A stretch of 64,000 nucleotides of DNA from Gavia stellata (Eukaryota; Chordata; Aves; Gaviiformes; Gaviidae). Where the stretch lies: positions 16,688,428-16,752,427 of the forward strand of contig NC_082610.1 in the NCBI RefSeq assembly GCF_030936135.1, given 5' to 3'. The position numbers and the translations under genes are program-made. This document shows, piece after piece, positions 54,401 through 64,000 of this stretch. A model generated the notes under the pieces. It was not told the origin of the DNA and did no database searches. It saw nothing but the letters and a program-made list of their open reading frames with translations. Each line of letters starts with the position of its first letter. Within the stretch, counting starts at the first letter, position 1.

Positions 54401-57400
54401 GTCTCAAGAATAAGACTGGTAATACCATTTCTGTGCAAGGCTTAGAGGTCACCCTCAACTAAGCCTGCACCCAAACTACAGATCCAAATTTCTTAGTACT
54501 CACTGTTCAAACTCTCCTTTAAATTCAGAGCTGTGTCTGTGCCCTCTGACTCAAAATCTGCTCTCAACTCCATTTGCAATGAGTAACTCTACATTAAATT
54601 AACAGATCCTAATGCCAACTAATCTGTAGGTAATGAAATATCTTGCTAGCAGGCTAACGTTCTGCCCACACAGAAGACAGCCTTGCTACCCCACATACCA
54701 CCCTGTACCAGTCCTCTATTAGTTCCTCTCCACCCCAATACCTGATCTCTACCTTTCATTACTAAAGCTCCCTTCTATATTTCAGTTTCTGAAGCTAGTT
54801 CTCGACTTCCCTAGCCCAGCACCTCCCAAGCATTAAGCAAGAAGGAAGCCAGCAGTACAAGTGTAATTTCTGAAGGTATTTTCTGCCGTTTATTTACTTC
54901 ATCTCTGTATGTTTACATACTTGCTTCAATCAGCCAAAGCAGTACGAGGCAGGCCAGAAGCACTCAGGGTAGTGCTGAAGTTGAACACGGCCGGATGGAG
55001 AGATACTGATAGCTCCACGAGCAATGAGGGTGTTCTGTTAACTGCAGTCTTGAAGATAAACACACCTTGCCTTACACCATCAGTGGATGGTTGCAATACA
55101 GTAATGAGACGTCCTTTATCGGACATATTAAATTTTAATCTGCTACAAAAAGATTTGTTCTTTTATTCTATTTGATGGTCTATTGGCCCAAGTTCTAACA
55201 TCTCTTTGATTTGGTGTCATTTCTAAGTTCATATGATTTCTAGAGGTAAAAATATGAAACTTTACTTTCAGGATCAGGTCCTATATTATCAAACGCTGTC
55301 TCTGCTCTGGAAAAGCTTTCAAATGCATATCAACTTGCAACACATAATCTGGTAAAGCCAGTGCGACTGGTAACACTGTGCTCTTCGAAATGAGGCCACA
55401 GCGTTTTGCATATATTCTTATTTACTTACTACAGAATATTCTTATTCTTATTACAAGCTACAGAAAATTCCCCAAACTGGCATTTATTGAGCAATACATC
55501 CAACTTCATTACAAGTCCTTTCTCCATAAAAGCTCACCCTATGTATTCAAAACCATAGCATTTTGCCAGCAGTATGGGTCCTCTTACTGACAGAGACGTT
55601 TTCTTTGAGACTTGGTAGAAAAGTTAAGATGGTTATTTCTACAGAAAATAGTCTGCAGTTTCTCAGATGCTAAGGGAGAGGGCAAAATAAAATGGCAGCC
55701 TCATGGAACATGGAGCTAGTTCTACAGTATGTGGCTTTTGAATTTTACTCAGCTCCACACAAGAGGAAAATGGCATCATTTTTACTGTCTTAAACTTCCA
55801 TACTCTAAATACTAGTCTTATTCTTCTGCTTACCCGTGGGCATCCTCTATCTCTAGGTATGCTCGCTTAGAGCAAAGCCAAGAGAAAGGGTTCTCGATAA
55901 CGTGAAACTACAATTCAGAAAGTGTTTCAAAGAATTTTCTCTAGTGGAGAAAATCATGCAATACTATGAGTTGTTCAAATTAAGTTAAGAGTAATGGAAT
56001 GGAAATTACAAGTTGAACTTATAAACGTTAAATGCTATGGGCAAAATTTGCACTTCTGAAATATGCTTGAGTGATCATCCCAGATACTGAAGTCTGGGGA
56101 ATAAATTAAGACTAACTGCAACACAAGTGGCAGGAGCAAGTTTCCTCCCAAAACCCAAACTGGCTTCAGCTCTGGAAATATGCGTAAGAGCATTATTTGT
56201 CTCCATGTTCACCTTTCTTCTGAACAACCAGTAAGTCACCTATGTGTGTGAACTACATTGTGACCATTTTATATATCATAACTATCAGTTTAAAAGCACC
56301 ATCCAACCAAGTCTGGATTTAAACCAGCAGTTTTGAGGTACGTCAGACCTCATTGCCAACTGCAGACAGCAGCAAATAGTCTTCCACAAAATAGTTAATT
56401 TTTCCTGCAAGTTTCAGCATCTCTCACACTGCTCATAAACAGGGCTCCCCATAGCCCTGGGCCACATCACACACTATACGCTGCCGTCATCGCGTTCCCT
56501 TTGTACCAGCAGCTAGCAAACAGAAGCCAGGTTAATAAAGGGTTTGCTGGTTCACTCATTTTGACTGGGGGAAGAGGGCTGTTAACAGCATGTCACTCCG
56601 CGTGAACTCTGAAGATTCACCTTATGTGACCAGGCTGCCTGTCTACACATCATTTATGGTCACATTTGTTACCGCTGTAAAGGTCTCAAAACCAGCCTTC
56701 CTGCACATTCTATAGCAATCAAGAACCAGATAAAGTGGATTGACTCACATTAGTGCCCCTCCTATGCAAAAATAATGATAATCAGAGCCCTTTATCTATT
56801 GCAGAGCAGCAGTTATAGTGCTCTAACATATACACCGCTTCTTTGTCTGGACAAATCTCATTACATGCTGGATGTGTTGAAGGACCACAAAGTATTCCAG
56901 CAATGCAAGAGCTGGAAGAAGCTGGCAGCAAGGAGAATTACTGCAATAAGCAGTGGAGGACAGACCCATAACAAACATTGTATATCCTTAGGTGTATCAT
57001 TCAAGGAAGCTAGTTATCTCGCATGAAGAAGTCCACAAAAGAGGTTAAATACATTGAGAAGTACATGTAAGGCACTCAAAAACATCCTTTTACCATCAGT
57101 CTGTGCATAAGTATGCTCTCATCGTTATTCCAAGTGCACTATAGAACCTGGAACACCACAGTCAAGTGTTTTTCAAGTCAGAATCAAGCCCATTCCTTTA
57201 ACAAGAAAAAACCCACCTGAGCTCTTGATTCTCTTAAAATTGTCAATTACTATCAACTTTCACACACATAGTATGACAGGAGACAGCATCAGATACTTCC
57301 CTTTCCTCAACTGAGGATCGTTAAGAAACTGAGCAGAAGTTGCATCCAGCGTACAAAAAAAAAGTATGAATTTGCCAGTGCAGGGAAAAGAATATAGGTA

Positions 57401-58619
57401 AAACCCAAGACTCCCATGAAGAACTGAACAGCAAAAATCCTAAAGCAAATTAAGCACCAGATGGTTTGGGAAAACAAACCCCTTCATCAGTTGTGGATAG
57501 AGAGTTAGTATTAAACTGGTGACATGTTTCATTACTTCAGGAACCTCTTCTGTCTTTAATTTCATCCCGCAAAGTATGTTAAGCATGATATGTCAAAGGA
57601 TTTTTGCATCCCTAGGCTCATAGAAAAATAAATACATGCTTCCATGCACATCTCAAGTGGTCAGAAAAGGCTGTCTATGGGATGATTACACTGCAGTTCT
57701 GTCTTGTGGAACTACAATGTTATTTCAACTAAATTACAACTAAAAACTGCCCTCAAACAAGGGAAACCTGTAATTACTTTTTTCCAAATGTGAGTAAAAT
57801 CATGTTATTGCTTCCAGAGAAGTACAGCTTTACTGGCTGGATTAAGATAACAACTCAGTGTAGAATCACCCTCCACCTGAACAGAATACCCTTGTTTGAA
57901 ATAATAACTGATTACAGCTATTAAGATACATTAAAAGTCTCAAGGGAATTCCACACAAGGTAATTCCAAACAAGGTAAGATTTCATGCCTTCAAAACAAG
58001 GTAGGATGCTGATTAAGTGCTGACTTGTAATATCATTTAAAATTTTTTTTTTTTTTTTTTTTACGCACAAGAGTGCGCAAGCATTGCTGTTTCAAAGGAA
58101 AGGCAGATGGGCTCACTTTGACACGTATTCATTTATCTATTTGGAAGTGGGTCGCAGCACTAGCTGATCAGAATAGTCACTGGTATTCACCTCCACATGT
58201 CAAAGCAGTGAACTGTTCCACGGGGGACAGCAATCGGGGAGGTTCAGATTCTTTACATGGGAATAAGAATCTGAGAAAGATGCTGCTTGTGAAACTGCAG
58301 GATGAAACACCACACTCCAAACGGAAGAGATTAAAGGCAACTGGCACACTTGTGTCTATTAGAATTCTAAAATACACATACCTCCAAATATATACTATGT
58401 CACAAGCCTAAACTGCAGGAGACACCAACGATTTTCAGATCTTTTCTGAATGCTTAAGTGACTCCATTAATTTTTCATACATTCTTGCTGGCTGCATGAG
58501 AACAAGAGAACAATTCTTGAGAACATTCAGCCTAATGCTGTTGTATGTGACAGCTCAGAGGAAAACAGCAGAAAAGAATTCTGAAAAATCTTCCATAAAG
58601 TAAACCAATGAGAAATAGC
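51422..58619. other. Intergenic region between UEVLD and SPTY2D1
   Basis: I recognise no coding exon on either strand. Most of the interval is AT-rich. Exceptions are 51430-51870, which still has island-like composition, and the GC-rich block at 53190-54060 (see findings). A run of 20 T lies at 58043-58062. The many open frames of 60-140 codons overlap each other on both strands and carry no motif I can name. Confidence 0.55.
58043..58062. repeat. T homopolymer, 20 bases
   Basis: Uninterrupted T run on the plus strand. It could be the A tail of an old minus-strand retroposon, but the sequence to its right matches nothing I recognise. Confidence 0.9.
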
Positions 58620-61600
58620 AGTAAAATGTTTAATGCCTATAATTTATTGTATACATACTCTGCAAAACTTATATGCATTTGGTGTGTGCAAAAGTATACA
58701 CTTTCTTGACAGCACCAGGAAACAGTTAAGCTATGTACGAGTTTTTAACCTGATTTGTCACATTGTGTAAAAAGACATTGTGCACAAATGACATCCCCAA
58801 AGAAAAAAATCATTGGCTAAAACTAGAAGCACCCTTATTTACACACCAACACTTTAATATTGCATCACACCCACTCACCAAAATAAATAGAAGTACATTC
58901 ATCACAATTTAAACACCAGTCTCTCCATATATTTATTTTTTTCTGACATGTTTTGGTCTCCAGAAATATGCTATATCTAGAAATATGCATCAGCTACTAG
59001 ATTATGTTACAAAATGCAAAAAAAATAGAAAATTAGTTTTCCTGGACATTATTTTGGGCTTTACACAAAAATAAATCCAGATTTCCATAGAGATCTCATA
59101 TACTTCTTGAAAGATTTTTATTTTAAAGCACAGCACAGAGTTGCACACTAAGGCTTCCTGTGATATGCAAAACCCTGGCCTCCAAAAGACATCGCTGTAA
59201 AGTGAAATACAGCTCAAGTGTAAATACAAGACATTTTCAAAAAGTAGTCATCAATAGAAAGTGCCCTTCATTTGATTTAGCATTAGCAGTAAAGAAGTAG
59301 CTACTGTAATTGTGCAATCAAAGTCAGACCTGGAAGGGTTTTATGAAAGGTATGTCATTTCACACTATCAAGTTTAAGGATACAGAATCTGAGATAGCAG
59401 AAACAGACCAACCTTTTTATACTCCTACATTCTTTTTTTTTTTTTTGACACAATTTAGTAAAAAGGCACATTGTCAAACAGTGAATTAAAAATCTAAAAA
59501 CCAAACCAGAATTTCATTAAATACAATTAAATCATTAGCTTAACATCAGATCCTCATAAACCAATATAAGCATTCTTCCAGTTTTTCTTAACCTCAAATT
59601 CAGATGCACTTTGGACAAGTACTGAAGTACTCTCGTTAGATTAATACTAATAATCTGGCAAACAGTAAACATGTTTTTGGATACAAGGTCAGGAATTAAA
59701 AACCCAAAAATTTAGTTCCTTCCTAGCCAATTTACAAATATGCAGCAAATGCAAACACATTAAAACCCAAACATTTATACAAAATTTGAAAACCATTAGC
59801 ATCCCATGCCAATTATGAGAAAGTACTTCTTGACTGTAAAATTACAAATGTGTCCTTGAATAAGTTTTCATATGAAATAGACAAAATTTAAGCAATGATC
59901 ATTGTGTGAAGAAACAGTTATACAGTGTCTTAGGGAGGCTAGCAGAGTACATTCCAGTCACCATCTAAAAGAAATGACAAAGTGCTTTACAGATTAACTG
60001 ATCTTGCATGGTTAAATAATCACAATGTGGTGAAATAATCAGGTTTTATTTAACCTATATTTATCTGAAATGCATATTTAATTCCCAACTGAACCAATTT
60101 TGAATTAATGTATTTCTTTTGCTCCATAAGAGACTTCTTTTTTCCCAACCACGCAGGAAGTTGCTCACAGCTGATATAGCTGTCTGGGTTGACAGACCTA
60201 GAGCCTTTCTTCAGCTAACAAGAATTAAAAAGTAAAAAACCCAGTAACTTGATCATGGTCCCAGTGTTCATTGTCTTAAATCAATAATTCTAGGAACAGT
60301 AACAGAAAATTTTAGATGGTCCCAATGAAGCAGAGTGAATACAACACACTTCTAGACAAGCAGTGAGGTTACACTATCTTGCACGGTCTCAAGCGCATAC
60401 ACTGAGAAACAGTTTTCGTTAGTTAATGTAGAAAGTTAAAAATACAGAGGAGCAACGATGGGATCTTCATCTGGCTCTCTGTCAGCTAATACTGAATTGG
60501 TTTTAGAATCTATCGCAATAGCTTACTCGTGTCAGTGTTTTACTGAGGCAGTGAAATGCTACGCCACTGACGGAAAACATCTTAAAAAAGGCAAATCTGT
60601 TTTTTCTTACATTAAGAGTCAGATGTTTAAACTTAGCAGCTTTCAAGATTGTTCCTTACAGGTTGGTTATTAGAACTGCTTCCTAGAAGCAGCACTGTTA
60701 AGAATATCCCCCTGACAGGAAAGGTTCCTTTGTCATCTTTCTACAAGGTAATTTTTTCCTTTTTTTTCCTTTACTTTTTTCCCCCTCAAACACCCAAAGC
60801 CTTTTTTTGTACTTTTCCAAGTACTTCCAGCATTAACACATAACAGCCTCAGCAGCTGAGCCAGAAGTACTATCAATGGAGTCCTGGGGCTTGAGGCAAA
60901 GCTAAGTAGTGATACTGGTGAGCTTTGAAGGGCAGCCTGGGGAAATCGAAGTAGATGCAACACCAGATTTGAGCTTCAGACTCTCAGTACCAGTCCTGCA
61001 GACTTACATGAACCCTGTGCTGACTGTAAACAAATTCAGTTACCGAAAGAAACAGTCTTTAAGTGCATAGTTAGAAATAATGTGCAAATATGGGCATTAA
61101 AATAAGTAACTGAACTAACTCTTCTGCTATATGTAACATTTTAGATTTTTGGTTTGATGAAATTAATCACAAGTATTAACTAGTTAACATGAAGTTGTTA
61201 ATATTGAAGAGCTGCAAATACATTCTAACAAAACTTAATTCTAAATAGTAAACCTAATTAGATAAATGACTGCTTCACATTTTAAATCATTTAACACATC
61301 GGATGTTTAATGCAAGAAAAAACATGTGCACCATACACAATTTGTAAAAGCAGCATAAGCTGTTAAACAAATCTGAAGATTTACAGGGCAGGAAAAGAAT
61401 TCCCAAGCATATGCTTGAGCCCAAAAGCACAAGTTACATACAAACACTAGAAATTCCTGTTGTCAGGGTGTGTATTTATCATACTGAATTAGATTGGCAT
61501 TGGAATTCCAGACACAGCAAAAGCCAACAGTCTTTTGGCCATATCTATAACTGTACAATTTGCAAGTGGCATGCACTTTTCTGTTTAAAAATAAAGAGGT

Positions 61601-62169
61601 TCAAATTATTTTTATGGGTCCTCAAATCAGAAAATATGCAGCACTTTATTGCTTTGAATATCTGTGGCAACGGCTGAATTTACACCCAAGCTGCTTCTGT
61701 ACAGAAGATGACATTTCAATACTTTGAGGCTCAAGTTGGGAGACAGAGTAGGATATGAAGCAGTTTCTCTAAGTCTCAAGAAATATCAGGGAACAAGAAT
61801 GCTATTACTTTCTTTCAAGTGAATGCAAAATTGGTTTACTGGTATATGGGCCCACACAGTTCTAAGTCAGTGCATAGCTAGTCAATATTTCTGCTGGCAT
61901 CTTGAACTGGTTTAATCAATGGAAACATCTATTAATTTTATTCCACTTAATATGCATTAGTGCATTAATTTCTTCATAAAAAACCAACCCTGGCAAGTAT
62001 TAAAAATAAATATCTTATTTAGGTCAACCTAAAGCCTTGCTTTTCAGTACTTTAATCCCTTTAAATATTCTTTTGCCCTCTAACAAGCAAATGGAAACTG
62101 ATGTAGAATAAGAGATGTATGGAGGCAGAGGGTAGCAGAAACATGAACAAAGTCAACACCATAAGTCAG
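58620..62169 (-). other. SPTY2D1: Presumed long 3' UTR of SPTY2D1
   Basis: Downstream of the stop codon at 62172-62170 the minus strand has no further exon for several kb. Candidate AATAAA signals on the minus strand are seen as plus-strand TTTATT at 58643-58648, near 58927, near 59117 and near 60045. If the most distal at 58643 is used, the 3' UTR is about 3.5 kb. The extent is inferred and needs transcript ends. The area is AT-rich, with a pyrimidine-rich tract at 60745-60790. Confidence 0.45.
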
Positions 62170-62266
62170 TTAATGTGTCCTCAGCTTCTTAGACTGTCTC
62201 TTGCGTTTTAATTCTTCTTCTTCCCGTCTCAATTCTTCTAAGTCCTCCTGAACACCGAGTCTCAAG
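62170..62266 (-). CDS. SPTY2D1: SPT2 chromatin protein, last coding exon (partial gene)
   Basis: On the minus strand, acceptor TTATTTGGCAG ends at 62267 and the exon begins with the third base of a codon, then encodes a highly charged Glu/Arg/Lys helix: LRLGVQEDLEELRREEEE, continuing ELKRKRQ, with the stop after KKLRTH (TAA 62172-62170). This fits the C-terminal end of SPT2 (SPTY2D1), a histone H3-H4 chaperone that acts at transcribed chromatin. SPTY2D1 is the gene next to UEVLD, in this orientation, in other vertebrates. Only 32 codons are present; intron sequence runs from 62267 to the window end and earlier exons are outside. Identification rests on my memory of the family plus synteny, not on a search. 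Confidence 0.8.
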
Positions 62267-64000
62267 CTGCCAAATAAGATGAAATCCTTTACACACTGCT
62301 ACTCAAGAAACAAGAAATTTGACTTCTACCCCTCCCCCAAGAAAAGCAATCCTAAAATTTTTGCTCAAATCAGCTGCAATAATTTTAGATCAGTTCAACA
62401 ATCAAATTTTCTTGAATTACGGCAAGAATACAGTTTTAAGAAAAGAAAACAAGATTTTATCATTAGGTTAGAATCAAATCTTTTGAGGGAAAATTTAAAA
62501 CTTTTGTTAAAAAAAGACTGCAAGCAAAACTGGATTTTAATACAAAAGGTCATTTTTTTTTCCAAAAAGAAGCTGCTGAAACACATCCATCAGTTCTTGC
62601 CAATGTAACTCTTGCATACAAGTCACAGCAGGACTGACTCATCAACTTCTGAGAGCCACCTAAACCTTTTACACTGGCAAGGGAGAGAATGGATATGTCA
62701 AACAGTAGAGACGCAAAAGATTTCGTTGCAACTTCCTGGCTCGAGGCACCATTCAGGTAGCTACAAGCACAAGATTTCTCCACCCTCGGTCCATCTCGCT
62801 GCTGTGACTCTGGTGAATAGGCCCATGGAAGAGACTCTGCTAATACAGCATGTTCTAGCTACATCCCTGCATAATTTCTTCAGCTTCCTAGAAGTATGTT
62901 TAAAGTGATACTTAAAAAGTATCTGCAATCACTGATCTCCTCTTCAATAAATAAGGGCTGGATAGCCTTGCTGGTTTGATGCTAGGAATGGGTGTGGCAA
63001 AGTACCATTTCGTGATCAGCTACTGCCTGATTTGCAGCCCTACTAAGTGCATTTGTACATCCATAGTTCATTACGAAGCAACATAAGGCAGCGTAGCATG
63101 CACCTCCATGCAAAAGGTTCAACCATGTGACAGTGAGGATTCAGCTGTTCTGGGCTAAACTGCTCCAGTACATGCTCCAAAATGGATTTTATGCCTAAAC
63201 AAGCATAGCAAAGTCATCTGGAATTCAGGAAACTGCAGTCATCCAAATAAAGAATAGAAACAAACACATCAAGGATCTATGTGATAAACCTCTGGCTTGA
63301 AGCATAATTTTTCATTTCAACTTAGAACTTAGCAACTATCATTTTAGTGGGCTTGCTTGGTTAGAAAAAGTTCCTCATTTCAAGGGTCACAATGCTTTTA
63401 ACCAAACTCTCAGTAAAAAGTAGCTGAGCACTGAAAATAGTTCAACTCAATTTTACTCAAGTTTCTTATCTCCCCTTCCTTTATGCCAGCACTTGTAGGT
63501 AAAAGTCAGCCAGGTATTCAACTCTGCAAAACCTTACTCTAGGTCTTCAGAGAATTCGGTCAATAGCAATATTGCTGTAAAACTCAGTTGTTTCCCCTAA
63601 CTCCATTTCACAGCTTCCATTCTCATAGCTTTGCATGAGCTGCAGCTGTTCCCCAGGAGCAAGGAGGAATAAGGACACTGACTATAACTTCAAAAAGGTG
63701 CACATTTCTAATGCTCAAGGCACCTTCTGAATAACAATACAAAAATTTCAGTAGAATAAAAAACTTGAGAACTCCGTATATTCCAGTATTTTCCATGATC
63801 TATAAAAACCTCTTATAATTTTTACAAAGTTTGTTCCACCAGCCATTAAAACCAAAAAGAAAATCAGTTTATGAACACCAGGTTTTATAGTAGCAACATA
63901 AGAATTGTGCAGGTCTAGAGGCCAAAACCAACGGTCAAAACCAATATGAAAATACAATCTTCGTATTTTAAATCACTGATTACAAAAGTTTGTCAGAGTA
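62267..64000 (-). other. SPTY2D1: SPTY2D1 intron sequence to window edge
   Basis: This would be the last intron of SPTY2D1, open at the right edge. I see no further exon. Frames on both strands are short and unlike SPT2. Confidence 0.5.

Noticed and set aside
58063-58450. Possible processed retrocopy with A tail on the minus strand (T run at 58043-58062)
   Set aside because: The sequence beside the T run shows no recognisable coding remnant and no clear flanking duplication. CR1 does not make such tails, so I regard it as a simple homopolymer.

Overview
The window is vertebrate nuclear DNA, almost certainly from a bird. The genes are split by GT-AG introns, three CpG islands mark promoters, and a 5'-truncated CR1 retrotransposon near 1.84-1.99 kb ends in the typical ATTCTGTGATTCTATGATTC tail. 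There is no bacterial or phage content. The gene order LDHA (+), TSG101 (-), UEVLD (-), SPTY2D1 (-) matches the known vertebrate order on human 11p15, without the extra mammalian LDHC/LDHAL6A copies. The LDHA protein differs at several positions from the chicken protein as I remember it, so the species is probably not chicken.

Layout. 1-5.2 kb: gene-poor sequence with one CR1 fragment. 5.2-12.7 kb: LDHA, plus strand, CpG-island promoter, one non-coding and seven coding exons, 332 aa, intact. 12.7-14.37 kb: short gap between convergent genes. 14.37-36.0 kb: TSG101, minus strand, ten coding exons, 391 aa (392 with the other half of a tandem acceptor), intact, with a CpG-island promoter at its right end. 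36.1-37.3 kb: gap. 37.3-51.4 kb: UEVLD, minus strand, twelve coding exons, 478 aa, intact, again with a CpG island. 51.4-58.6 kb: intergenic, AT-rich apart from a GC-rich block at 53.2-54.1 kb. 58.6-62.27 kb: last coding exon and presumed long 3' UTR of SPTY2D1, minus strand; the rest of that gene lies beyond the right edge.

The genes are related to one another. UEVLD is a fusion: its first exons copy the exon lengths and phases of TSG101 (ubiquitin E2 variant domain), and its later exons copy those of LDHA (lactate dehydrogenase fold). Both relatives of the two halves sit beside it. LDHA keeps all catalytic residues; the LDH half of UEVLD has lost the catalytic His and the active-site-loop Arg while keeping the NAD-binding glycines, so it looks like a pseudo-dehydrogenase. 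TSG101 is the ESCRT-I subunit that reads P(S/T)AP motifs.

I found no unknown multigene system. The main points for a second look are a perfect 40-bp-arm palindrome just inside LDHA intron 1, a GC-AG intron in LDHA, a homogeneous 14 x 12-bp minisatellite in LDHA, a NAGNAG acceptor and a His-to-Tyr change in TSG101, a probable antisense solo LTR in UEVLD intron 5, and an unexplained 89-codon ORF between UEVLD and TSG101. All coordinates were derived by hand; splice sites were checked by reading frame and by agreement with exon lengths of the paralogues.
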